64,000 nt of DNA from Nymphaea colorata (lineage: Eukaryota > Streptophyta > Magnoliopsida > Nymphaeales > Nymphaeaceae), in assembly GCF_008831285.2 (NCBI RefSeq), contig NC_045146.1, positions 24,383,703 through 24,447,702 of the forward strand, read 5' to 3'. Below, one piece after another: positions 20,349 through 31,013 of this stretch. Position 1 is the stretch's first letter. Each line of letters starts with the position of its first letter. Made by a program: the position numbers and the translations under genes. The notes beneath the pieces are model-generated. The model was not told the DNA's origin. It saw only the letters and a list, made by a program, of their open reading frames with translations, and did not search any database.

Positions 20349-22563
20349 TCAATCCACTATCTCTAATTCAATCACGTCCTCCAAATCGTTGTCGCACTTC
20401 GTCCTTTTCGCTTCTCGTTGTTTGCTTATAACCATGCTTGCAGCCATGCCCATGGCTGAGGATAACCTGTTTGTTTCATAAACTACCACTTAGCAAAAGG
20501 CGAGACAAAAGGGGGAAAACGTAGAAGATCCAACCCAATCAATCTAATTACCTTTTCTTGGGACTACCTTTCTGTTGGCTCGTCAGCTCTTGTCCTCCAG
20601 TTGCATCCTTCCGATCATTTTTAGCTAATGGAATCCAAGAAGGGATTAAACAAATGCCCTTGGAACATGATCGTCGATCACAAGATGAACAGAATAGAAC
20701 ATAAAAATCTACCTGTTAATTCTGATAGAAATCTTATTCCTTGTGAGTTCTGCCTTGTTGTCACCTCCGCCGCATTACTGCAACCCATAAAGTAGAGGGA
20801 CTTTTATAATGAATGTCTAAAACTTTCCGTGTAATCAGTCATCTGAGTTCTTGAAACATACGTAAGAGCTTGCCGCAGGCCAACTATGTCTAAAACTTTT
20901 GCGGGGCGTGCCAGGTTGGACATATTTCTCTTCTTTGAGGGAGAGACCATGTAAATCCCTTCTGACTTGAGACGTTGTCCAAATGGCCTTCCGATATTTC
21001 TGCATGATCATAGGCAAAAATAACTAATTAGTCAAAGAAAATATTAGTAAAGATTAGTATTTCAATAACATATAAGCTATGAGAAAGTCAATGTTGAGCT
21101 GATAGATTCAACAGTTCAACCACAGGAAATGTTGCTTGGTCGTCTTAAACTCGGTCTAAAGCAGCTGATGGTCACTCACCCACCCTTCAGCTCTGCCCGC
21201 ACTGTTGAATACTTCTTAGATTCTTTCTGATTGAAAATTCAAACAAACCCCAACATCAGACACATGAACCATCATACGTATCTGAACCGACCACAAAATT
21301 AAATGTCGTTTCTTACTGAAGAATGGTACTTGCAGTAGACTCCCTGCCGCCTGTTTGTTTGATGAAAGGCAATATGTCAGACCAGATATTTAAGATGCAA
21401 ATACTACTTACAAGTTACAAAGAGTAGACAATGTAACTTGAGTCTACTTACAGATATTATCAAAAAATAGGTCACGTCACGTATGAAACAACCTCTTGGG
21501 CAACAGAGTTATAGAATGAAATATCAGAATCTTGAATACATATGTATGATAATTTGAAGGTTGTTCCAAATTCTAGCATAGCCAACCAGTTTAACTGGTT
21601 ATTACTTTCCAGGACATGCTGAAATAGAATGATATCTTGAGCTACATCCATGCAGCAGAGCAGAACAAGGACAACCACATTGCAGAAAAATATGGTAATT
21701 TGCAGAGGTCATAATACAATGCAAAGCTTATTATGACACTTGCCAGCCAAACAAAGTAGTCCGAATAAATCTTCTCATGAAAACTACGAGATAATATTTG
21801 ACTACTTATACATTCACTACTGGTTTCAGTTTTGCAATAGGACACCTGCATCTGAAGAATGAACATTACAAGGATGCAGGGACTTAGCAATCAAGCCCGG
21901 TTAGTGTTTTTTTCTCCTTTTTCTTTTCGTTGTTTCCTCTTTTTGGTTTAGTCCTTTACCTAATGTAGAGTGTCCGTAGCCTTGATCATTGCAAAACTGA
22001 AACCAGTAGTGAATGTATAAGTAGTCAAATATTCCTAGTGCCAAAAAATTCTTCTACAAGCTTCACAGTTTTTCTCTTCTATATCAATGATCATTGGTCA
22101 GCGATAATTAAATAAGTCACAACCAGTCACACTTCTGATCAAAATGCAGAGAAAGAGAAGCAAGTCCAACAAATGTTCATACAATTTGAAAAAATAATAA
22201 TTCCCCGAACAGGAGAATGAAATAATAAAGAATCAGCAACAGAAAAAGGGCATGTACAGACTGGATGTTAATAAGTGCCACACAAGAAGAGCCAGGGTTG
22301 AAGTGGCTGCAACAGGACCGCGTACAGCGAATATTGTTCAAATTGAAGAGAATTAAGGGTCACTTGATAGAGAAAGGAAATAGACTGACAACCCAGCTTC
22401 ATTATCCGCTGCTCAGTAATGAAGTAGATAGCAGCACATATAATGTAATTGTTTAAGAATGCCTCAGCCCATAGGAAGGACCATTTATATAGGAATATGA
22501 CCTGTACTCGCGCACACTATTCTTTTAACAGTTGGCACGCTGCAATTAGGCAGAGGAACACTA

Positions 22564-22645
<82 letters not shown>

Positions 22646-24482
22646 CAGGAGAATCATGCCAACAATCAACTCTTGTCCTATTCCAACGTTAAGGAACTTA
22701 AGCGAACTGCAAACCCCTCGCCGGATGTTGTCCTAGCACCTATTTCTGCCTAACCTAATGGTCACACATATGCATGGTCTTCCTCGTTGAGTGAAATGGT
22801 CATGGTCAAGGCATAATTTAATTTTCTAATCGAAAGAGAACGCTTCAGTAATTGTATCCGGATACAATATGAACACCATATTTACAAGCCAAAACTCAAA
22901 TGGCATTTAACGAGCAAAACATGAGGTATTGCAAAATTTCATGCCGAATGGATAATGTTCTAGTGTAACTCTCAATGGACAGAGCAAGAAAATGGAGCAG
23001 GTTAGAGATTCAGTTGGTGGGTGGTATTTCGTTTATTTTGAAGGCCGATGTAGTCCTCTCAACAACTCTGGAGTCTACTTCTGCAACAGATCGCACTGAA
23101 ATAAACCAAGATTGAAACCACGTTCAAGATAAAATAATTCATAACAAACAAAAATCATTAATTTGGAAGGTAGGACCCTAATCTATAAAAGTAGCTTCCA
23201 TATTTGAACGTTTGGGTGCCGCATTCAGATTATTCAAGTAAATGTAAATATTATTATAGGAATGGCTGCATCACTAAAAGATTGTCACCTCAGCCACAAT
23301 AATTGAAAATCCCCAAACGATATGCAAGCTTAATGTTCGTAACGACGGGAACCTACTTGTTTATCACCATGGAACAAGAAGTTCCATCTTTCCTGTCTCC
23401 CTTGCAAACACCATAATCGAGAGAAGTCCCCAACTTCACTATCTGACTCGCAGAGAACACGCTTAAGGAAAACTCTTTACCCTGAAAAATCAAATTATAG
23501 ATGGTAAATTCTATGGAACACCCTAACTACAAAGAGCATCCAATAAGGGTATCAGAATCCAGGACGGATCTGCTTCAATCAATTTGAGGTTTCAGTATAA
23601 TAAGAACACCTTAGTCTCCTTACGAATGCCAGCGTTGAACAGACCAAACACGGACCCCACCGTCTCCTTCCAATTCTTAGCATAAGCATCGCCGAACAAG
23701 AAAAGAGAAACAGTTGTACCATTCAAACACCCGAGTTTCCAGATACAGAAGTTCTTTCCGTTAGAACTCTGCCGCGGGGATCCCTTCTCCGCAAGAACAC
23801 CAATGGTCGCCCAATGGCCGGAAATGTCGTTCGCCGCCAAGACATTCCTACGGAAACCATGATCCGATATTAAACATAGCCGGAGATATAAATCAAAGTC
23901 CGGGACTAATAACAAATGATGAAGCTGGTGTTGCAATTACCCGATTGTCGGCAGTCGGATGAAGCGGACTTCGGAGAAGCGATCATTCAAAACTTTCGTT
24001 GGAAGTGTCATGTTTCTGCAGAGGTGGTGGAGTTCCCAGTGATACATCAAATGAAGAAAGTGGCGCGTAAACAATAAAAGGGCAAAGATAACGCAACAAA
24101 CCCTATTCTTAAACCGGAAAACTTCTCGATATCAAATCCAGCTGTCCTATTCGTGACCTTCAACCCAGCATCCTTAGGTGCCGTCTCGGATTCCTCGTGT
24201 AAGCAATCTTTGACCGCATCCTTGAACGCGGACATGTCGATTTTCTGGGGACCTTTCCGCATCCCGTCCTCAGACAGATACCCTGAAAAAAAAAACATAA
24301 CCAGCAGATGAGAGAATCGCAACATATTGAAACCCTAAATCTTTTCATGGGTTTGGACAGCGAACCAGAATGACACCTTCGTCATGGAGATTAAGGGTAG
24401 TACGAGGGGAAGTGGGCGGCGTCTCTGAAACCCGATCTTGTAAAGAAAGAAGGAGGTCGAGATCATCTTCCTGGGTTGACAT
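20349..24482 (-). CDS. MCM10: MCM10 replication initiation factor
   Basis: MCM10 binds the CMG helicase and DNA polymerase alpha and is needed to start and sustain replication forks in the nucleus. Eleven minus-strand exons: 24482-24377, 24282-24102, 24015-23941, 23847-23610, 23481-23357, 21350-21317, 21226-21180, 20999-20862, 20777-20713, 20624-20552 and 20436-20349, in frame, 389 aa. Seen: N-terminal [24 protein letters not shown] leading into the OB-fold ([55 protein letters not shown]); the zinc finger [15 protein letters not shown]...GVYCKYH (CCCH); and the [12 protein letters not shown] / [11 protein letters not shown] block. It has the short plant form without the long animal C-terminal domain. 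The last acceptor (CTGCAAG) is chosen by phase. Intron 5 (21351-23356) is 2 kb. The start fits the family's N-terminal motif; an in-frame ATG further upstream is likely leader. Confidence 0.95.
21793..22033. repeat. Perfect 46-bp inverted repeat with 149-bp loop, MCM10 intron 5
   Basis: Arm 21793-21838 and arm 21988-22033 are exact reverse complements over 46 bases; arm 1 includes TACTTATACATTCACTACTG and arm 2 CAGTAGTGAATGTATAAGTA. The 149-base loop has little further symmetry. Perfect identity implies a young origin (inverted duplication, a MITE-like element, or a foldback). Transcribed with MCM10, it could form a long hairpin. No target-site duplication is visible. Confidence 0.95.
22569..22644. 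repeat. (TA)n microsatellite, about 76 bp, in MCM10 intron 5
   Basis: Uninterrupted TA dinucleotides preceded by a short TG run. A tract of this type is expected to vary in length between individuals and to be prone to assembly error. Confidence 0.97.
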
Positions 24483-25520
24483 AACTTTGAGGAAGAAAGA
24501 AGATCCAACCCAAGAACTTGCTGCGGTCTTCTGCTGCTGCCCACACTCTCTCTCTCTCTCTCTCGTGGTATTGGAAACGGCGGAGGCCGTTTGAAGATCC
24601 ATGAAATGGCGGGGAAGTCGAATATTTGGGGAGAGGCGTGGAGGGAAATGCGGTGGCGGGAAAGAGGGGGGCGTAGAGGAAAATGGATCGAATCCGGGTC
24701 CAGGTGCAGGCAAAAAAGTCCCATATTAGAGTCCGCGGCGGTATCGGCCGACCTGCGAAAATGCATACGCTCTTCAAAACAAACAAACAAAAAAAACATT
24801 AAATTCTGATGATATTTTTGGCTCGTATTAATAATTTTCAATCTGGTGCACTCCTCATGTTTACTCTCAAGTTGGCGACTTCTTTTCTTTTGTCTTTAAT
24901 TTCAAGGGAGTGCATAAATAAAAGAACCAATGAATATTTGATATTAAAATATTTTCTTAAATGTGATGGTTATTTTAAATCACATTTATATCCTTAATCT
25001 TGGAAAAAATTAACGAGCTTCACAATCCCAAAGAGCTAAAACATGTCAATTCTTTAATTTCTGTATTCTTTCCATATTTTTTATCCGACTTGTTAGTTTC
25101 TATTGTTATAACGATCAAATTGTCAAACGTGGCCGAGAACGGTTCTTAGAAAAAGAAAAAATAGGGGTGGAAACTGAACTATGTGTCGGTAATTGCTAAC
25201 TGGTATGAACCACAATTTTTTTATTTATTTATATATTGGCATTTATGAGCATTTTTTTCTCATTTACATATTAATGCCTCTAAAATGTTTAAAATTTTAT
25301 AACTAAGTGTTATTAATAAACCTGGCTTCACCGGCCTGCATATTCTTTCTTGTTAAGAAAATATACGTGTGATTAAATAATATTTATTGAGCGTGGTCGT
25401 TGTGTTTATTACGGATGCTCCCACCATCATTTATTTTGCGGCCATTCGCTTATGCTGGCGCTCGATTGTGTTTCGTGCACGCAACCAATTTACAGATCAA
25501 GACCCCACACGACAACCCAG
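24483..25520. other. Spacer between the divergent MCM10 and CNL genes
   Basis: Bases 24483 to about 24780 should hold the MCM10 promoter and leader; a short (CT)n run at 24547-24564 lies just upstream of its ATG. The remainder to 25380 is AT-rich with no recognised feature, and the last part leads into the tandem repeat before the CNL gene. Confidence 0.45.
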
Positions 25521-25905
25521 CTTCGTCGACGAAGTCCTTCAAAGGGGGGCGAAGTTTCTTTCGTTAATGGCTCTATATAAGAACGCGGGACGTTGTCCAT
25601 TTGGCCAGTGAGATTCTCGAGAAGCTTCGACGTCGAAGTCCTTGAAATTTCTTTGGCTCTCTGCAAGAATGCGAGGGAGCCTGCCGATTTGGCCAGTGAC
25701 GTCGAAGTCCTTGAAAGGGGGGCGAAGTTTCTTTGGCTCTCTACAAGAATGAGAGGGAGGTTGCCCGGTTAGCGAGGGAGGTTCTGGAGAAGCTTCGACG
25801 TCCAAGTCCTTCAAAGGGGGCGAAGTTTCTCTCAGTAATGGCTCTCTATAAGAATGCGAGGAAGGAAGGCTCTCCATTTGGCCATCGAGGTTCTCCATTT
25901 CATTC
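25521..25905 (+). repeat. Four-copy imperfect tandem repeat upstream of the CNL gene
   Basis: Four units start at about 25521, 25625, 25697 and 25793 (spacing 104, 72, 96). Each has a (G)AAGTCCTT(C/G)AAA(G) block, three or four have GGCGAAGTTTCTTT, then GGCTCT-(CT)ATATAAGAA or a variant, and (except the third) TTTGGCCA. The TATA-like word is intact in unit 1 (TATATAA) and unit 4 (CTATAAG) and lost in units 2 and 3 (CTGCAAG, CTACAAG). Both strands stay open for long stretches, but this looks like a property of the repeat rather than a protein. Confidence 0.8.
25574..25580 (+). promoter_or_regulatory. Candidate TATA box in repeat unit 1
   Basis: TATATAA within GGCTCTATATAAGAACG. It is 522 bases before the CNL start codon; the weaker copy TATAAG at 25847-25852 in unit 4 is closer (about 250 bases). 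Which one, if either, drives transcription cannot be told. Confidence 0.4.
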
Positions 25906-26101
25906 ATCTTTTCTAACATGGCCAATCCGGCCCCCTGCACAAGGCTTGTAGCCATCCTTCATCGTTGAGAAGAGGGAGAGATTAGGGGGGAGGGAGGAAA
26001 AATCGGTCAAGAGTAGTGATCGAACAAGAAGAGGTGCCTTGTCTTGTAGCCCTGCCCGCCTGAGAGCTACGTTACGCCCTTGAGCCGACGGAGAGTGAGA
26101 A

Positions 26102-28876
26102 ATGGCAGACTCTGCAGTTGGTTTTCTAGTGAACAAATTGAATAATTTGGTAATGGAAGAAGTTATGCTGCTAAGCGGGGTGCTGGACGAAGTAGAAGAG
26201 CTCAAAGAGGAGCTAGAAAGCATGAGGTCCTTCCTCAAAGACGCGGAGATGAGGAAAGAGAGGGAGGAAGGGGTGAAGACATGGGTGAAACAAGTCAGAA
26301 GCGCCGCGTACCAGGTGGAGGACATCCTCGACGATTTCGTGCTCCGAGTTGCAGGGCAACAACATGGAGTTGCCTTCCTTCGCAGGCTGCTTTGCTGCTT
26401 CAAGGGCTTATCAGCTCGCCATGTCGTTGCTACACGGATACAGACCGTCAGGAGGAGAATCACCCGCATCTCGCAGCGGAAGGACATGTACAATCTCAGG
26501 AGTTCTGAAGAGGGAGAGTCGGCATTCGGCCCTCCTGCTCCCTCAGATATGGTCACTCTCAACCAAATGGACGTGGTGGGAATGGAGGGGACGAGAAACA
26601 CTCTCATGAAAGAGTTGACGGATGAAGATGAGGGGCTGAAGCTCATAACGTTGCACGGCAAGCCCGGCCTCGGCAAGTCCACGCTGGTGAGTCTCGTATT
26701 TGAGAGCCCGGAAGTCGAGGAACGCTTTGATCGGCGCACCTGGGCCACCGTATCGCAGTTCCGTAGCATCAAGGAGCTGATGAAGACCCTGCTAAAGGGT
26801 CTGTTCGACGCCTGGGATGAGATGGTTCTCAAGCAGATGGAGAAGATGGACGTCAAGCCCCTCCGGACCATGCTCAAGAAGTACCTTTCCAATAAAAGGT
26901 ACCTGATCGTGTTGCAGGACATGTCCGACGTCCAGTTCTGGGAACAAATCAAAGGCCATCTACCAAACGAAGGCCGCGGAAGCAGGATAATTGTCACAAC
27001 CCGTTCCTCCGATATGGTGGACTCCCTCGAAAGTACCGGCATGAAGTGTTGCCGCCTTGAGATTGAGCCATTGGAGGAGAGTTCCTCCATGCAGCTCTTC
27101 TGCCGGAAGGCTTTCCCGAATCAACCTCAGGAACTGGAAGGTTGCCCACCCGATGCTCAGTTGGAAGAAGTATGCCGGAGGATGGTGAACAGGTGCCGAG
27201 GGTGGCCGCTTGCTATTATAGCCTTGGGGATGGCGATGTCGAAGAAGGAGAGGACCAAGGAGGCTTGGGAAAGGGTGGAGCAGACCATGAGCGCCAACCC
27301 TTCCCTCGATAGCGTGAGAAGCATATTTTCTCTCGTGTACCGCGAACTACCAATGCACCTCAGGCCCTGCTTCATGTATTGCAGTATATTCCCGGAAGAT
27401 TACTTGTTCAAGCGCAACAGGCTGATCAGCATGTGGGTGGCGGAAGGGCTTATAGAAGGCAGGAGAGGCATGAACCTTGAGGAGGTGGGAGAGGAATACC
27501 TAAAGGAGCTCGTTCGCTGGGGCGTCTTCGAAGTCGTGGAAGCCAACAAGAGGGAAAGAGTGAAAACCTTTAGGATCAACACCCTTCTTCAGAGCGTAGT
27601 GCTGTCCATCTCAGAAGAGGAAGACTTTGGCTCGCTCTTGAACGAGCACCACACGGAGGGTCACGAGAAAGTTCGACGCCTGACCATCCACCGGGCCGAC
27701 GAGGCAGCCATTAGGTCGTGCTTGAGAATGCGCCGTCTCAGATCCCTTCTTTTCTTTGGCATGGACTCCATAAGAAGCACCACCTTGAAAAACATGTTTG
27801 CCAGCTTCCGCAGCCTAAGGGTGTTGGATCTTCAGGATGCCCCCATTACCGGGCTGCCCAAATCTCTGGTGGACCTATTTTACTTGAGGTATCTAAATCT
27901 CCGGCGAACCAGAGTAAAGCGTCTCCCGAGCTCTTTCCACAGGCTCGCCAATTTACAGACGTTGGACGTGAGGGAAACGGAAATCAGGACGATGGCCTCC
28001 GGGCTGTCCAAGCTGGAGAACATGTGCCACCTGTTGATGTGTCCCTACGTCCAATTCTTCCCCATGACCATCGATCGCATCCAAGGGATCAAGGTGCCTC
28101 GCCCGCTTTGCAACCTCCAAAAGCTACAGTCCCTCACCGGCGTCAATGCTAATGGCCGCATCGTGAAGGAGATCGGGTCCTTGACCCAACTGAAGAAACT
28201 CGAAATCTTCAGGGTGAGATGGAAACACGGGAAGACGCTCTGCAAGTCTCTCGGAAACTTGAAACGCCTCTCCAGGCTGAGCATAGTCGCCGTGTCCGAG
28301 GACGAGCCCCTGCAATTGGAGGCCGCGGATGCGGACGCCTTTAAGCCTCCCCCACTCATCAAGTCGCTGCAACTGGCAGGGCGGTTGGACGGGCTGCCAG
28401 AATGGATCAGCCGACTCAGGAGCCTCGCTCACTTGGGGTTGTTCGCCTCTCAGCTGACGAAGCAACCGTTCTCAAACTTCTCGCCGGAAAAATGTTGTTT
28501 CCCAAACCTGACGTCGCTCACTCTGTACGAAGCATACGTGGGGCAAGATTTGGAATTCAAGGAAGGATTGTTCCCCAAACTCAAGGAACTGCGGCTGGTG
28601 AAGTTGACGGCACTGGTGATTCTGGTGATGGAGGTGGGCTCGGCTCCATGCCTCGAGAGGCTTGAGATCGAAGGGTGCAGCAGCCTGGTGATGGTGCCGC
28701 AGCACATGGAAGGGTTTTCCAATCTGAAAGAGTTCGAGTTGTGGAATGTGCATAGGTACTTGATCAACAACATCAAACGGGAAGTCGATCAAGGTCGCTT
28801 CGGAGAGAATCGCAAACTCAGCATCACCCATCAATACTCTGTTGATGGGGAATGGTGCACTGAAACTCTTCTATAA
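26102..28876 (+). CDS. CC-NB-ARC-LRR (CNL) resistance-type protein with altered nucleotide-binding motifs
   Basis: Intracellular immune receptor of the RPM1-like kind, uninterrupted over 924 aa in one exon. An N-terminal coiled coil has the EDVID-type motif VEDILDDF (72-79). NB-ARC: P-loop GKPGLGKST (186-194, Lys192), RNBS-A FDRRTWATVSQ (209-219), kinase-2 KRYLIVLQDMSD (265-276), RNBS-B GSRIIVTTRS (293-302), GLPL as GWPLAI (367-372), RNBS-D CFMYCSIFPEDYLF (423-436), then RINTLLQ (491-497) where MHD is expected. LRRs follow (LRVLDLQ, LRYLNLR, LQTLDVR and others) to the C terminus. Oddities: the first Walker-B Asp is Gln272, GLPL has Trp368, and MHD reads I-N-T. The intact P-loop and long ORF suggest retention; the changes suggest non-standard ATP handling. 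Base composition is clearly more GC-rich than its flanks. No integrated decoy domain is seen. Confidence 0.95.
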   Translation: MADSAVGFLVNKLNNLVMEEVMLLSGVLDEVEELKEELESMRSFLKDAEMRKEREEGVKTWVKQVRSAAYQVEDILDDFVLRVAGQQHGVAFLRRLLCCFKGLSARHVVATRIQTVRRRITRISQRKDMYNLRSSEEGESAFGPPAPSDMVTLNQMDVVGMEGTRNTLMKELTDEDEGLKLITLHGKPGLGKSTLVSLVFESPEVEERFDRRTWATVSQFRSIKELMKTLLKGLFDAWDEMVLKQMEKMDVKPLRTMLKKYLSNKRYLIVLQDMSDVQFWEQIKGHLPNEGRGSRIIVTTRSSDMVDSLESTGMKCCRLEIEPLEESSSMQLFCRKAFPNQPQELEGCPPDAQLEEVCRRMVNRCRGWPLAIIALGMAMSKKERTKEAWERVEQTMSANPSLDSVRSIFSLVYRELPMHLRPCFMYCSIFPEDYLFKRNRLISMWVAEGLIEGRRGMNLEEVGEEYLKELVRWGVFEVVEANKRERVKTFRINTLLQSVVLSISEEEDFGSLLNEHHTEGHEKVRRLTIHRADEAAIRSCLRMRRLRSLLFFGMDSIRSTTLKNMFASFRSLRVLDLQDAPITGLPKSLVDLFYLRYLNLRRTRVKRLPSSFHRLANLQTLDVRETEIRTMASGLSKLENMCHLLMCPYVQFFPMTIDRIQGIKVPRPLCNLQKLQSLTGVNANGRIVKEIGSLTQLKKLEIFRVRWKHGKTLCKSLGNLKRLSRLSIVAVSEDEPLQLEAADADAFKPPPLIKSLQLAGRLDGLPEWISRLRSLAHLGLFASQLTKQPFSNFSPEKCCFPNLTSLTLYEAYVGQDLEFKEGLFPKLKELRLVKLTALVILVMEVGSAPCLERLEIEGCSSLVMVPQHMEGFSNLKEFELWNVHRYLINNIKREVDQGRFGENRKLSITHQYSVDGEWCTETLL

Positions 28877-29779
28877 ATCCTTTACGAGACCTATCAGCCA
28901 TTTCTTGTGGTCTCCTCATTCCCTGTGTTCTTGATTAGTTGGATTTCTTGAGTTTGATTGTCGTTTTTATTTTTCATGACAGACGAAAAAAACAAAAAGG
29001 AATTTATAAATATTTGTTCATTTTCTCCGCGAATTTATAAATTTTCAGGACTTTTGTCTGTTTCTTAGGCAATTCCAAAACATGATACCAACAAAATTGC
29101 TCACCATCCCTTGAGCTTCTCCTTTCGCAATCTTGATAAAATTGTTAAACTAGATGAATCGTCTTAAGAAAGCCATGCTGCTATACCATATTTACAAAAG
29201 AAAAAGGAACATTAACCTCAGAATCATTGAACATATCTGCTACTCAACAGAAAGATGCAGGACAGAACGAAAGAGGGTTACAGTTCAACAAGAAGTAGGT
29301 TTGGTGTCAATGACAGGAGATGCCGTGTCGGACCAGCTACTGATCATCGCCTCTTGCGATCAGGCTTGAGTTGATTGATTTTATCGGCAAAACAATAAGT
29401 GTATAAATGCATGTTGTAAGCTTACATTGGTGAAATTCGTTGTTCAGAAATGTCTCTAAAAAGTAAGTTTATAAATGTATATTAATTATGATTTTCTCAA
29501 AAGTCTATTAATCAGTTTTTGCTGGGGCATTTAAGTGCTAATGTTTCTTTTTTTTTTTTAATGCGTTTTCCGATCGATCTTGATTTACTGATTGAAGAGG
29601 CAAACCATTTTCCTTCCACCGAACCCCTCTCTCTGAGATCGGCGTACAAAACCCACAGAGAAGTTCCGTTGTTTCGTCAATTGTTGATCTTCTCCCTCTT
29701 CTTCTTCCTCGCTTGCGCTTTGTCTCTGTCTCTATCTCTGTTTCTATTTCTATCTCTATCGCTCGCTCGGCTTGGAAGG
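28877..29779. other. Spacer after the CNL gene
   Basis: Holds the CNL 3' UTR and, at its right end, a CT-rich leader (TCTCTGTCTCTATCTCTG and similar) before the DUF3700-like start codon. Nothing else recognised. Confidence 0.5.
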
Positions 29780-29955
29780 ATGTTGGCAGTGCTTGAGGAA
29801 TCGGTGGCGAAGAGCCCAGTTTGCGCCTGCCTGAAGAATGGCGGGGCTCTGATCGACTACTTCGCTCCCAACGCAACCAGAAGCGTCGCCATTAATCTCG
29901 GCAACTCTGGCTCGCTGGTCTACAGCACCAATCGGCAGAACCCTCTTCTCCCCAG
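29780..29955 (+). pseudogene. Orphan first exon of a DUF3700 / TSJT1-like (aluminium-induced) gene
   Basis: The ATG opens MLAVLEESVAKSP, then VAINLGNSGSLVYSTNRQNP and LLPR, matching the start of plant stem-specific TSJT1 / AILP proteins (type-2 glutamine amidotransferase-like fold; MLAVF..VA..P, then LGSSGF-A-S---Q-PLLPR). The exon ends CCCCAG/GTCCGA, at the same place (LLPR) as in the family. The expected second exon (LFAVVDDIFC...GHIEN...YRTLRDRGPYPA) was not found on either strand before the PPR gene. A possible acceptor at 31118 leads only to a short peptide ending in a stop. It is probably a truncated copy. A very long intron or missing sequence cannot be excluded. Confidence 0.6.
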
Positions 29956-30969
29956 GTCCGATTTTCTGGAGCGAATCTCAGACGCTTTTCCCTCTTTGCT
30001 TTTTCCGTTTCTTCTTCTTTTTTTTTTTTAATTGTGATTTACACATGTTTTCGTTTCCGAGTAATCCGTTGTGAGCGATGGTCTTTAATAAAATTAAAAG
30101 CAAATGGTGAAATCCACGAACTAAATTGCAGCTCTATGGTTGATTTCGGATCCTTTCTTGGGAGAGAAGGTGTATTCAGAATTCTGGTCGTCTGTAAGGG
30201 GGCCGTGCTGCTTCCTAGAATTTTGATCTTTCGTTGATAAATGCAAGGAAATCGAAATCATTGGATGGCGGTGGTGATGTCCATGGTGGTTCGCCGTTTA
30301 TTAAGAACGAAAGTCAGCAAGTAATATTTCTTAGAGTTTAAACTTGATCTTATTCCCATCTCCCTTTCTTGATTTCCAGATTCCAGTTATCAATGGCTGA
30401 AGTCTCAGAGGTCACTCACATCTGTCTGATTTTAGTCTCCCTATAGCTAATAAATAATTCTTTTTTCTTTTTATAGACATCGTGTATTTCCAAATAACCA
30501 TATGTTAAATTTTATTCCACGAGAACCATTAGTTGAAACAATTGCACATACGAGGAGAGTGATGCCTTTGCCCCTAGCCTATCTTGGATGATGAACTGAG
30601 CTAGTTAGTTGTAAGGTGGGTTTAGATATATGGATATATAAGCAGAGTTGATGGGTCTGCGGTTTGCTGAAGCCTGCAAATTCTGTGAACATTTTAGATT
30701 GTCTGCACCTGTGCATACCACTACCAGTACTTCTTTCTACATATGTATGTATGTGTGTGTACAAGTTCTTTACATCAATATTTATTTTGAAGAGTTGAAT
30801 ATATAGCAACTAATAAAAATAAAAAGCACATTTCCAGTTAATATTTTGTTGATAATATTACCAACTTTCTAGTATATGTTTGTATATATTTTTTTCCACG
30901 AAATACTAGCAGATTGTATATCATGCAGCCTTTCTCTGATATTCTTCTTTTCTTTTCTTCTTCTTCTTC

Positions 30970-31013
<44 letters not shown>

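Noticed and set aside
23035-23105. Possible extra MCM10 exon in intron 5
   Set aside because: There is an acceptor-like CAG, but the reading frames do not match the family. The true next exon ([11 protein letters not shown]) at 21350-21317 restores the zinc finger in phase.
24335-24841. 168-codon minus-strand ORF upstream of and overlapping MCM10 exon 1
   Set aside because: It is in another frame from MCM10 exon 1, which carries the conserved N-terminal motif. It resembles no known protein.
25539-25955. 138-codon minus-strand ORF with repeated FKDFDV-like words
   Set aside because: The words come from the four-copy DNA repeat. Plus-strand frames are open over parts of it too, so it gives no evidence of a protein.
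25900-27090. 396-codon ORF on the minus strand, antisense to the CNL gene
   Set aside because: It mirrors the coding frame of the GC-rich CNL gene and has no recognisable domain. Its length is explained by codon bias on the other strand.
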